Origin: DATAEK01 sp036258055
Lineage (GTDB): Bacteria > Acidobacteriota > Vicinamibacteria > Vicinamibacterales > 2-12-FULL-66-21
NCBI GenBank assembly: GCA_036258055.1
Contig: DATAEK010000334.1
Location: 1 to 20,253 of the forward strand
Direction: 5' to 3'
DNA: 20,253 nucleotides
Below the pieces are notes generated by a model that was not told the origin of the DNA, did no database searches, and saw only the letters and a list, made by a program, of their open reading frames with translations. Each line of letters begins with the position of its first letter. The stretch's first letter is position 1. Made by a program: the position numbers and the translations under genes. This document shows positions 1-7,050 of this stretch, piece after piece.

Positions 1-25
1 CCCGCCCTACCTGCCCAGACCCCCA

Positions 26-34
26 TGATATAAG
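26..34 (+). promoter_or_regulatory. extended -10 element of the AGCS symporter gene
   Basis: TGA followed by TATAAG (29-34) reads as an extended -10 element (TGn plus a hexamer matching TATAAT at 5 of 6). Only 8 bases separate it from the GTG at 43, and those bases are nearly all C with no Shine-Dalgarno sequence. A start site 7-9 bases downstream would give a leaderless or nearly leaderless mRNA. No convincing -35 is seen, and the window begins just upstream. Read by eye. Confidence 0.4.
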
Positions 35-42
35 TCCCCCCC

Positions 43-1356
43 GTGGCATCGCTCATCCAGTCGCTCGCTGACGGCCTGTTCATGCCGTGGGTCGTCGTGG
101 TGCTCCTCGGCGCCGGCCTGATCCTCACGATCCGCACCCGCTTCGTGCAGCTGCGACGATTCGGCGAGGCCGCCTCGCTCGCATGGTCGGGCCGTGGCAC
201 CACTGGCGCTGGCGCGCTGACGCCGTTTCAGGCGTTCATGACCGCTCTCGCCGCCTCGATAGGCACCGGCAACATCGCCGGCGTCGCCACGGCCATCGTG
301 TCGGGCGGTCCCGGCGCGCTCTTCTGGATCTGGGTCTACGGCTTCGTGGCGATGGCGATCAAGTTCGCGGAGGCGGTACTCGGAATCACCTTCCGTGAAA
401 CGCGCGGTGACGTGGTGTTGTCGGGACCGATGTACTACCTTCGTGACGGGTATCGATCGCCCGCGCTGGCGTGGATTTTTGCTCTCGTTGCGGCGGTCGC
501 GGCGCTGACGACCACGCCCTTCACCCAGCCGAACTCGATGGCGCTCGTGCTGAAGACGGTCTTCGGCGTGCCCACGCTCGCAGCCGGGATCGGGATCGCC
601 GTGCTGACCTGGCTCGTCATCATCGGCGGCATCAGCTCGATCGGGCGCGCGGCCGAGAAACTGTCGCCGCTGAAGGTGGGGTTGTATCTCGCCGGCGGTT
701 TGATCGTCATCCTCTTCAATGCGGCGCGGATTCCGTCGGTGCTCGCGCTCGTCGTCACCGAAGCGTTCACCCCGCACTCGGCGCTCGGTTTCGGAGTGTT
801 CATGGCGATGCGATACGGCATCGCTCGCGGCATTTACGCGAATGAAGCAGGCTACGGTACCGCAGCGGTCGCCTACGGGACCGCGCGAAGCGATCAGCCC
901 GCGCAGCAGGGGCTGAACGCCGTGATGGAAGTGTTCATCGTGTCGTTCGTGACCTCGACGATCAGCGCGATGACGATTCTCCTCACTGGCGTGTGGCAAT
1001 CCGGTCAGACCAGCACCGCCGCCGTCGCCGCAGCGTTCAACACCACCATGCCGACTGTGGGCGGATGGATCGTCGCGTTCTGCGCGTTCCTCTTTGGCTA
1101 CACGACGCTCATCGGCTGGGCCTATTACGGCGAGCAGTTCTTCGAGTACATCCTCGGCCGCGCGGTGACGGTGCCGTACCGGTGGATTTACTGCCTTCTT
1201 ATCCCGTTCGGCGCCATCTCAAAGGTCGACGTCGTGTGGGCCTGGGGCGATCTGATGAACGTGCTGCAGGTCTTTCCAAACCTGATCGGCGTAATCGGTC
1301 TGAGTGGGATCGTCGCCAAAGCGGCGTCCACGGCGGTCACTGACCGCGCCAGGTGA
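43..1356 (+). CDS. Sodium:alanine/glycine symporter family protein (AGCS)
   Basis: A 437-residue polytopic inner-membrane protein of the alanine/glycine:cation symporter (AGCS) family, which imports small neutral amino acids with Na+ (or H+). Diagnostic stretches are an early block FQAFMTALAASIGTGNIAG (about residues 65-83), GPMYYLRDG (about 127-135) and a region near residues 258-275 with NEAGYGTA, all conserved in AGCS proteins. About ten hydrophobic segments are visible and the length is close to the family norm, so it looks complete. The start is the GTG at 43: the only nearby in-frame ATG (25) runs straight into TAA at 31. Substrate cannot be assigned beyond small neutral amino acids. 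The mrfAB operon follows in the same direction but has its own promoter, so the two are probably not functionally linked. Confidence 0.9.
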   Translation: MASLIQSLADGLFMPWVVVVLLGAGLILTIRTRFVQLRRFGEAASLAWSGRGTTGAGALTPFQAFMTALAASIGTGNIAGVATAIVSGGPGALFWIWVYGFVAMAIKFAEAVLGITFRETRGDVVLSGPMYYLRDGYRSPALAWIFALVAAVAALTTTPFTQPNSMALVLKTVFGVPTLAAGIGIAVLTWLVIIGGISSIGRAAEKLSPLKVGLYLAGGLIVILFNAARIPSVLALVVTEAFTPHSALGFGVFMAMRYGIARGIYANEAGYGTAAVAYGTARSDQPAQQGLNAVMEVFIVSFVTSTISAMTILLTGVWQSGQTSTAAVAAAFNTTMPTVGGWIVAFCAFLFGYTTLIGWAYYGEQFFEYILGRAVTVPYRWIYCLLIPFGAISKVDVVWAWGDLMNVLQVFPNLIGVIGLSGIVAKAASTAVTDRAR

Positions 1357-1408
1357 AGACCCTCCCGCGACTCGGTGACACTTTCCGAGCGCGAGCCACC
1401 TTCGCTAC

Positions 1409-1437
1409 TTGATCGCCCGGCCGGCCGCTGCTACCAT
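1409..1437 (+). promoter_or_regulatory. sigma70-type promoter of mrfAB
   Basis: TTGATC (1409-1414), a 17-base spacer and TACCAT (1432-1437) form a good housekeeping promoter. Transcription would begin near 1444. This lies inside the longest possible mrfA reading frame, which is the main argument for starting that gene downstream at 1492 rather than at the upstream GTG (1375). No SOS-like operator was noticed around it. Confidence 0.5.
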
Positions 1438-1491
1438 CGGTTCCGCAATTCTCAGAAGGACAGGCAGTTACCTGTCACCAGCCGGGTGCGT

Positions 1492-3933
1492 ATGGCGTTA
1501 CAGACCCTTCCCGTGGTCACGGGCGACAAGGACCGCTCGCTCCAGGAGGCCCTCTCCAGGCTGACTGCGTCGCCCAAACCGGGTGGCGCCGAGGCGGACC
1601 CGATTGTCACGGCCGCGCGCCGTCTACCTGCCATTTCAGCGGCGTTTGCGCCGTACCCGGACGGGGTCGACCCGCGGCTGCAAGGGGCGCTTGCCGCGCG
1701 GGGAATCGAGCAGCTCTACACGCATCAGGCCGAGGCGTTCGCGCACGTGCTGGCGGGCCGTCACGTCGTGTCGATTACGCCGACCGCCTCAGGCAAGACG
1801 CTCTGCTACAACGGGCCTGTGCTCGACGCGATCCTGAAAGATCCCGCGACGCGTGCGTTGTATCTCTTCCCCACGAAAGCGCTCGCGCAGGATCAGCTCG
1901 CCGAGCTGCACACGCTCTCGCAATTCGTCACCCGCGACACCGACGTCGAGATCGGCGTCTTCACCTACGACGGCGACACACCGGCTGACGCCCGTCGGGC
2001 GATTCGCGGGAAAGCGCACGTCGTGCTGAGCAACCCCGACATGCTGCACTCGGGGATCCTTCCGCACCATCCGCGATGGGCGAAGCTCTTCGAGAACCTG
2101 CGTTTCGTCGTGATCGACGAGCTGCACGCGTATCGCGGCGTGTTCGGCAGTCATCTCTCGAACATCATGCGCCGGCTGCACCGGGTGTGCCGCCATTACG
2201 GATCCGATCCGGTCTTCATCTGTTCATCGGCGACGATTGCGAACCCGCGCGAGCTTGCGGAGGGGCTTACCGAGCGTCCGTTCGAGCTCGTCGAGAAAAG
2301 CGGGGCGCCACGCGGGGAGAAGTTCTTCCTGTTCGTCAACCCGCCCGTCGTCAACGCGGAGCTCGGGATCCGGCGCTCCTACCTGGCGGAAGCGCGCCGT
2401 GTCTCGCTGGAGTTTCTCAAGCACAATCTGCAGCTGATTCTCTTCGCGCAGAGCCGTCTGTCCGTCGAGATCCTCACCACGTATCTGAAGGACGCCTTCC
2501 ACGGACCGCCGGGGGCCGCGGACGTCATCCGTGGTTATCGCGGTGGCTACCTGCCGAACCGGCGTCGCGAGATCGAGCGGGGCCTTCGCGAGGGAATGGT
2601 CCGCGCGGTGGTGTCGACCAATGCCTTGGAGCTCGGGATCGACATTGGCGCCCTCGATGTGTCCGTGATGGCCGGCTATCCGGGAACGATTGCCGCGACG
2701 TGGCAGCGTGCGGGCCGCGCGGGCAGGCGCACGACGCGCTCGGCCGCCGTGCTCGTGGCGAGCAGCGCGCCCATCGATCAGTTCGTGATCCGGCATCCGG
2801 CGTACTTTTTCGACGCATCGCCCGAACACGCGCTCATCAACCCGGACAACCTCCACATCCTGCTCGATCACGTCAAGTGCGCGGCGTTCGAGTTGCCGTT
2901 CAGAGACGACGAGACGTTCGGCCGGGAGAACGTGCAGGAAGTCCTGGCGGTGCTGGGTGAGGAAGGCTTCGTTCACCACGCCGACGGCCAGTGGAACTGG
3001 ACGAACGAATCCTACCCGGCCGACGCCGTCAGCCTGCGGTCGGTGTCGTCCGACAACTTCGTCGTGGTGGACACCACCAACGGCGAGCGCGTTATCGCTG
3101 AGACCGATTTCACGAGCGGGCCATCGACGCTGCACGAAAAAGCCATCTACATGGTCGAAGGGCAGCTGTTCCAGGTGGAGCGGCTCGACTTCGATGGACG
3201 CAAAGCCTGGGTACGTGCGGTCGAATGCGACTACTACACGACGGCGATCACCTACACGAAAGTCACGATCCTCGACACCTTCGCCAGTGAAGGTGCGCCC
3301 GAACGCGCGCTGACGGAGTTGGCCTCAGGAGAAGCAGACCCCACGCTGACGGCAGGTGGCCGCCGCTCGCACGGCGAGGTCCACGTCGTGTCTCGCGTGG
3401 TCGGGTTCAAGAAGATCAAGTTCTACACCAACGAGAACGTCGGATCGGGCGAGCTCGATCTCCCTGAGCAGCAGATGCACACCTCGTCGTACTGGCTGAC
3501 GGTCCCGTTGGCGATCATGTCGGCGCTGCCGTTTGCCGGTGACGATCGGCGCGACGGCGTCGTCGGGCTGGCGTTCGCGATGCGCAACATCGCGCAGTGG
3601 CTGCTCATGTGCGACGGCCACGACATCGGCCTCTCGGTGGACGGCGGCTCGCTCGATCGCTCGCGGACCGGCGGGATCGGCGGCGTACCCGAGGCCCTGG
3701 CGTCAGAGCCGAACATCTTCATCTACGACAACTACCCTGGCGGGATTGGCTTCAGCCGGCCGCTGTACGACATGCACAGCCTGTTGCTGGAGCGCACCGC
3801 GGAGCTCATCGACGGCTGTCCGTGCGAGTCCGGGTGTCCGTCGTGTGTGGGTCCGGAAGGCAACACCGGGCCGCACGCCAAACGTGTCGCATCGTCGATT
3901 CTCGCGCGACTCCTCTCGACGGAGGCGGCCTAG
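1492..3933 (+). CDS. mrfA: DEAD/DEAH-box DNA helicase MrfA (YprA-like, DUF1998 C-terminus)
   Basis: Superfamily 2 helicase of about 813 residues. In Bacillus subtilis, MrfA (YprA) works with MrfB in a repair pathway for mitomycin C lesions that is independent of UvrABC. Visible motifs, numbered from ATG 1492: Walker A TASGKT with Lys102, DELH box 209-212, SSAT 245-248, STNALELGID for motif V, QRAGRAGR 405-412. The C-terminus carries Cys776, 778, 782 and 785 in a CxCxxxCxxC pattern, the metal-binding end of the DUF1998 region found in MrfA. The frame is open back to GTG 1375, but the predicted promoter falls within those 39 extra codons, so ATG 1492 is preferred; GTG 1486 is also possible. mrfB follows 2 bp after the stop, as yprB follows yprA in Bacillus. 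Family assignment is strong; the mitomycin role is by analogy. Confidence 0.87.
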   Translation: MALQTLPVVTGDKDRSLQEALSRLTASPKPGGAEADPIVTAARRLPAISAAFAPYPDGVDPRLQGALAARGIEQLYTHQAEAFAHVLAGRHVVSITPTASGKTLCYNGPVLDAILKDPATRALYLFPTKALAQDQLAELHTLSQFVTRDTDVEIGVFTYDGDTPADARRAIRGKAHVVLSNPDMLHSGILPHHPRWAKLFENLRFVVIDELHAYRGVFGSHLSNIMRRLHRVCRHYGSDPVFICSSATIANPRELAEGLTERPFELVEKSGAPRGEKFFLFVNPPVVNAELGIRRSYLAEARRVSLEFLKHNLQLILFAQSRLSVEILTTYLKDAFHGPPGAADVIRGYRGGYLPNRRREIERGLREGMVRAVVSTNALELGIDIGALDVSVMAGYPGTIAATWQRAGRAGRRTTRSAAVLVASSAPIDQFVIRHPAYFFDASPEHALINPDNLHILLDHVKCAAFELPFRDDETFGRENVQEVLAVLGEEGFVHHADGQWNWTNESYPADAVSLRSVSSDNFVVVDTTNGERVIAETDFTSGPSTLHEKAIYMVEGQLFQVERLDFDGRKAWVRAVECDYYTTAITYTKVTILDTFASEGAPERALTELASGEADPTLTAGGRRSHGEVHVVSRVVGFKKIKFYTNENVGSGELDLPEQQMHTSSYWLTVPLAIMSALPFAGDDRRDGVVGLAFAMRNIAQWLLMCDGHDIGLSVDGGSLDRSRTGGIGGVPEALASEPNIFIYDNYPGGIGFSRPLYDMHSLLLERTAELIDGCPCESGCPSCVGPEGNTGPHAKRVASSILARLLSTEAA
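3921..3925 (+). promoter_or_regulatory. ribosome binding site of mrfB
   Basis: GGAGG lies inside the last codons of mrfA, 10 bases before the GTG at 3936. It fixes the mrfB start, which would otherwise be unclear because the frame stays open far upstream inside mrfA, and it implies coupled translation of the two genes. Confidence 0.65.
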
Positions 3934-3935
3934 CC

Positions 3936-5255
3936 GTGGATCTGTCATCACGACTCCGCGCGATCGTCCGGCCGTCGAAGCCGATCCGCGAGCTCACCTA
4001 CGAGCCCGACACGGGAAAGTACGAATCCACGATCGACATCGGACGTGTCGGCGAGCTGCTGGGCGGCCGCGCCACCCGCACGGACTTCGGCGAATGCCTC
4101 GTCATCGATCGGCGCTACGAATCAGATCGCTGGCATGGTGATGTGCGCATCGGCGACTGCGAGCTGCCCGGCGCTGGCGGCCTGCGCGTCCTCGATCCGC
4201 ATCTGACGGATCCGCCTGAATCACGCGCGCTGTTCATCGATCTGGAAACGACCGGTATCAGCGGCGGTGCGGGAACGGTCGCGTTTCTCGTCGGCGTGGG
4301 CTACTTCGATCTCGGCGCGTTTCAGGTCCGTCAGTTCCTGCTCACGAGTTACGCGGCGGAACGCGCGCTTCTCGCTGCCGTGTCCGAGCTCTTCGACGAC
4401 GCCGGCCTGATCGTGACCTACAACGGGAAGACCTTCGACGTCCCCGTCATGGAGACGCGGTGGGTATTCCATCGCATGGAGATGTCGCTCGAAGGGGTCC
4501 CGCACTTCGACATGCTGCATCCCGCGCGGCGGCTCTGGCGATCGCGCGGCACCGCCGATGCGCTGTTCGACGACGGCGGCTGTCGTCTGACGACGCTCGA
4601 GCGCGCGTTGTTCGAGGTGCGGCGCGTCGGGGATGTCGAGGGGGTCGAGATCCCGGGGCGGTTTTTCCAATTCCTGCGGACGGGCGATCCGCGGCCGCTG
4701 GAGCCGGTGCTGGAGCACAACCGGCTGGACCTCGTGTCACTCGCCGCGGTGACGGCGCGGGCTGCGCGACTGGCCGCGGACGGCGCCGAGGCCTGCCGCG
4801 ACGGAGCCGAGGCGCTCGCACTCGGCCGAATCTACGAACGGGCAGAGACCTTCGATCGCGCCGAAGACTGCTATCGCCGCGCGGCGGTGTCGGAGGTTGC
4901 GGATGTCCGCGGCGAAGCGCTGTATCGGCTGGGGATTCGTTGCCGTCGGGAACGGCGATTTGCCGAGGCCGCTGACGTCTGGCGCGAGGTCATGGTGTTG
5001 ACCGCCAGCCCCGCCGCGCGGCGGCGGCCGGCGCTCCAGGAACTCGGCCGGTTCGCCGCGGAAGCGCTCGCGATTCACCACGAGCATCGCGCGCGCGACT
5101 ACGACACGGCGCGTGAGCTGGCGTTGTTCGCGTTGGAGGATTTGGAAGATCGAACCGGGCGGCGGGCCGATGGCGTGCGCCACCGGCTGGCCCGGCTCGA
5201 CAGGAAAATCAACAAAAAGCGAGGGCTGTTCGATCTGCGGAACGTAGAGCCGTAG
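3936..5255 (+). CDS. mrfB: DnaQ-like exonuclease with C-terminal TPR-type helices, MrfB (YprB-like)
   Basis: A 439-residue protein with a ribonuclease-H-like (DnaQ/DEDDh) 3'-5' exonuclease fold. Candidate catalytic residues are Asp102 and Glu104 in FIDLETTG (Exo I), Asp168 in TYNGKTFDVP (Exo II), and His261 with Asp265 in EHNRLDLVSL (Exo III, DEDDh type). The block FDMLHPARRLWR at 191-202 matches the YprB family signature. From about 285 to 400, helical Ala/Arg-rich segments (LGRIYERAETFDRAEDCYRR and following) look like tetratricopeptide repeats, as in B. subtilis MrfB. It lies 2 bp after mrfA with a GGAGG site, so the two are one operon and probably one repair pathway. In Bacillus, MrfB acts with MrfA on mitomycin C damage; the same substrate here is an inference. 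Confidence 0.85.
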   Translation: MDLSSRLRAIVRPSKPIRELTYEPDTGKYESTIDIGRVGELLGGRATRTDFGECLVIDRRYESDRWHGDVRIGDCELPGAGGLRVLDPHLTDPPESRALFIDLETTGISGGAGTVAFLVGVGYFDLGAFQVRQFLLTSYAAERALLAAVSELFDDAGLIVTYNGKTFDVPVMETRWVFHRMEMSLEGVPHFDMLHPARRLWRSRGTADALFDDGGCRLTTLERALFEVRRVGDVEGVEIPGRFFQFLRTGDPRPLEPVLEHNRLDLVSLAAVTARAARLAADGAEACRDGAEALALGRIYERAETFDRAEDCYRRAAVSEVADVRGEALYRLGIRCRRERRFAEAADVWREVMVLTASPAARRRPALQELGRFAAEALAIHHEHRARDYDTARELALFALEDLEDRTGRRADGVRHRLARLDRKINKKRGLFDLRNVEP

Positions 5256-5261
5256 CCGTCA

Positions 5262-5519
5262 TCAGCGGGCGGCGGCCGTCTGCTTTTTCGTCTTGGCGGC
5301 CTGCTTCCGGCTTTCGGACGTCTGTGCGCCGAAGCGCTTCGTGAACCGCTCCACCCGACCCTCGGTGTCAATCAGCTTCTGCCGTCCGGTAAAGAACGGA
5401 TGACAGTTGTTGCAGATCTCGAGGTGCAGCTCCGGCTTCGTCGAGCGAGTCTTCCACGTCGCGCCGCACGCGCAGCGGGCCTCGACCTCGTGATACTTCG
5501 GATGAATCCCTTCCTTCAC
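5262..5519 (-). CDS. rpmE: 50S ribosomal protein L31 (bL31, zinc-binding form)
   Basis: An 85-residue protein beginning MKEGIHPKYHEV, the classic bL31 N-terminus. The four zinc ligands Cys16, Cys18 (CAC), Cys36 and Cys39 (CNNC) are all present, so this is the C+ zinc-dependent form rather than the zinc-starvation paralogue. PFFTGRQKLIDTEGRVERF is the conserved core. The C-terminal 15 or so residues are a Lys/Arg/Ala tail that extends past the usual end, as in many high-GC bacteria. The start is GTG with AAGGAG upstream. It converges on mrfB, with 6 bp between the stop codons. Confidence 0.95.
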   Translation of the reverse strand: MKEGIHPKYHEVEARCACGATWKTRSTKPELHLEICNNCHPFFTGRQKLIDTEGRVERFTKRFGAQTSESRKQAAKTKKQTAAAR

Positions 5520-5525
5520 AGCGGG

Positions 5526-5560
5526 CTCCTTGGGGATTGGGGCAAAAAGCTAGTTTACCA
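5526..5560 (-). promoter_or_regulatory. rpmE ribosome binding site and extended -10 element
   Basis: Reading the minus strand, TGG plus TAAACT (5560-5552) resembles an extended -10 element, and AAGGAG (5531-5526) is a clear Shine-Dalgarno site 6 bases before GTG 5519. No good -35 was found, so the promoter half is tentative while the ribosome site is solid. Confidence 0.45.
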
Positions 5561-5637
5561 GATTACGGACTTGTATCGTTCCCTATCGCCGCAAGGTCTA
5601 TATCTTCAATGATTTAGCACGACGGGTCGCCAACCGG

Positions 5638-6603
5638 TCACTCCACGTCGACGGTCCGCTCCCACCGATACGTTTTCAACGTGCGCAACAGCTCAGCGGT
5701 TAGCGGCGGGGCCTCCCCGGCGGCCAGGTTTTCCTCGACGTGCCGCTCCTTGCGCATCCCGGGAATGACCGTCGAGACGGCGGGGTGGTGGAGGATGTGC
5801 CGAAGGGTCAGCCCGGGCAGCGTCATCCCGCTCGGAACGATCGCCTGAAGCTGCGCGACGCGCGGGAGCGTCGCCTGGAGGTTCTCTCGCGAGAAATAGA
5901 GGTTTCGAAAATCCCCGTCGGGCCAGCGCGACTCGAGGGTGAGCGTCCCGGTCAGACTGCCCTCGTCGAACGGCACGCGGGCGATCACGGCGACATCACG
6001 TTCGAGGCAAGCAGGGAAGAGGACGTCCTCGGGGTTCTGATCGAAGACGTTGTACACGACCTGCACCGCGTCCACGAGTCCGGTGTCGAGGGCGCGCAGG
6101 ACGTTGGCCGGCTGCCAGCGATTGACGCTGATGCCGAAGCCCTGAATCAGTTTCTCCTCTTTGAGTGCGCGAATCGTGCGCTGCCAGCGCTCGTCGCCCG
6201 CCCAGTGATCGCTCCAGACGTGAAACTGCTGCAGATCGATCGTCGAGACGCCGAGGTTTTCGAGGCTCTTCTCCGTGTAGTCGCGGATGTAGTCGCTCGG
6301 AAACGCGTCCTCGAGCGGGTACGATGGACGGGCGGGCCACTTGCGGTTCTTCGGAGGGATCTTGGTCGCGACGTAGAGCCGGCTGCGCGGGTGATTACGC
6401 AGCGTCTCGCCCAGCAGGCGCTCGCTGTGACCCTCGCCGTAGGCCCACGCCGTATCGAAGAAGTTGCAGCCCAGCGCGATCGCGCGATCGAGCGATGCTC
6501 GCGACTCGCTGTCCTCGCTTCCAGTCCATCCGCCCATGCCCCACATGCCGTACCCGACTTCCGACACCTGCCAGCCCAACCTGCCGAACGATCGATATCG
6601 CAT
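5638..6603 (-). CDS. Aldo/keto reductase
   Basis: A 321-residue NADPH-dependent oxidoreductase of the aldo/keto reductase superfamily (TIM barrel, cytoplasmic). The catalytic tetrad is complete: Asp50 and Tyr55 in FFDTAWAYGEGHSE, Lys81 in VATKIPP, His128 in QFHVW. The N-terminus MRYRSFGRLGWQVSEVGYGMWG is the usual start of the family, so ATG 6603 is chosen over longer in-frame starts (up to 6678) that add 25 unrelated residues and run through the repeat array and divergent promoter region. A -10-like TATGAT ends 6 bases before this ATG. Substrate is not predictable. It is divergent from padR and shares a 114-bp intergenic region with it, so PadR could conceivably also affect this gene. Confidence 0.9.
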   Translation of the reverse strand: MRYRSFGRLGWQVSEVGYGMWGMGGWTGSEDSESRASLDRAIALGCNFFDTAWAYGEGHSERLLGETLRNHPRSRLYVATKIPPKNRKWPARPSYPLEDAFPSDYIRDYTEKSLENLGVSTIDLQQFHVWSDHWAGDERWQRTIRALKEEKLIQGFGISVNRWQPANVLRALDTGLVDAVQVVYNVFDQNPEDVLFPACLERDVAVIARVPFDEGSLTGTLTLESRWPDGDFRNLYFSRENLQATLPRVAQLQAIVPSGMTLPGLTLRHILHHPAVSTVIPGMRKERHVEENLAAGEAPPLTAELLRTLKTYRWERTVDVE

Positions 6604-6609
6604 CCGGTG

Positions 6610-6639
6610 ATCATAGCCCGACGCGCGACCCCTTGACAT
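6610..6639 (-). promoter_or_regulatory. promoter of the aldo/keto reductase, probably leaderless
   Basis: On the minus strand ATGTCA (6639-6634, 4 of 6 to TTGACA), an 18-base spacer and TATGAT (6615-6610, 5 of 6 to TATAAT) are followed by exactly 6 bases and ATG 6603. Transcription would start at or next to the A of the start codon. No Shine-Dalgarno site is seen. Confidence 0.45.
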
Positions 6640-6646
6640 CTGAAGA

Positions 6647-6688
6647 GGTTCTACGGTTCTAGGGGTTCTCGGGTTCACACGGTTGACA
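6647..6688 (+). repeat. degenerate 8/9-bp tandem array, core GGTTC
   Basis: Copies of GGTTCT begin at 6647, 6655 and 6664, with variant GGTTCA at 6672 and GGTTGA at 6681, so spacings alternate 8, 9, 8, 9. The last unit contains the -35 box of padR. The array sits between the two divergent promoters. It has the same short period as the arrays near 14786-15522 and 20168-20253 but a different core. Confidence 0.6.
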
Positions 6689-6711
6689 AATCATTTTCTA
6701 TTTTGTAGAAA
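6683..6711 (+). promoter_or_regulatory. padR promoter with dyad over the -10; leaderless
   Basis: A perfect -35 TTGACA (6683-6688), a 17-base spacer and TAGAAA (6706-6711) are followed by 6 bases and ATG 6718, so the transcript should begin at or beside the A of the ATG. A perfect 6-bp inverted repeat, TTTCTA (6695-6700) and TAGAAA (6706-6711) around TTTTG, overlaps the -10. It is a natural candidate operator for PadR autorepression, since PadR proteins commonly bind dyads in their own promoters. The local AT richness stands out in this GC-rich region. Confidence 0.6.
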
Positions 6712-6717
6712 TACCAA

Positions 6718-7050
6718 ATGCCACGCGGAGAGTATCTCGGTGAGCTCGAACAGGTGGTGATGCTGGCGGTCGCGCGTCTCGAAGACGACGCCTACGGCAT
6801 GAGCATTCGTCGCGAGATTGAATCCAGGTCTGGACGATCGGTGGCCATCGGCGCGGTGTACTCGACGCTCGAACGCCTCGAGGACAAAGGCTTCGTCCGA
6901 TCGGGCGAGAAAGCGGCCGCCCCGGATCGCGACGGCCGCGCGCGCCGGTTCTTCCATTTGACCAGGGCTGGTATCACCGCCCTGCAGGCGTCGAGTGAGA
7001 TGCAGGCGCGGATGTGGTCCGGTCTGAGGCTGCGCGGAGCGGGCCGGTGA
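6718..7050 (+). CDS. PadR family transcriptional regulator
   Basis: A 110-residue PadR-like repressor with a winged-helix DNA-binding domain. The fold is visible as LGELEQVVMLAVARLEDDAYGMSIRREIE, then the recognition region SVAIGAVYSTLERLEDKGFV and the wing ending in FFHLTRAG. A short C-terminal helix (about 88-105) would serve for dimerisation, so this is the small PadR subclass. The stop codon overlaps the GTG start of the following permease in GTGA, so the two are translationally coupled. The PadR plus ADOP permease pairing is common in Acidobacteriota. Likely role: repression of its own promoter and hence the permease; the ligand is unknown. Confidence 0.92.
   Translation: MPRGEYLGELEQVVMLAVARLEDDAYGMSIRREIESRSGRSVAIGAVYSTLERLEDKGFVRSGEKAAAPDRDGRARRFFHLTRAGITALQASSEMQARMWSGLRLRGAGR

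Noticed and set aside
7..999. Long minus-strand open frame (330 codons) opposite the symporter
   Set aside because: Composition is Arg/Asp/His-rich nonsense with no motif; it mirrors the third-position GC bias of the real symporter gene.
1375..1491. Upstream GTG start extending mrfA by 39 codons
   Set aside because: The predicted promoter lies inside this stretch and the residues do not resemble the helicase N-terminus.
3597..3935. Frame of mrfB open 113 codons upstream into mrfA
   Set aside because: It overlaps conserved C-terminal coding sequence of mrfA; GGAGG at 3921 and GTG 3936 give the family N-terminus.
5740..6636. Plus-strand open frame (298 codons) opposite the aldo/keto reductase
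   Set aside because: No domain is recognisable and the opposite strand encodes a complete enzyme with its catalytic tetrad.
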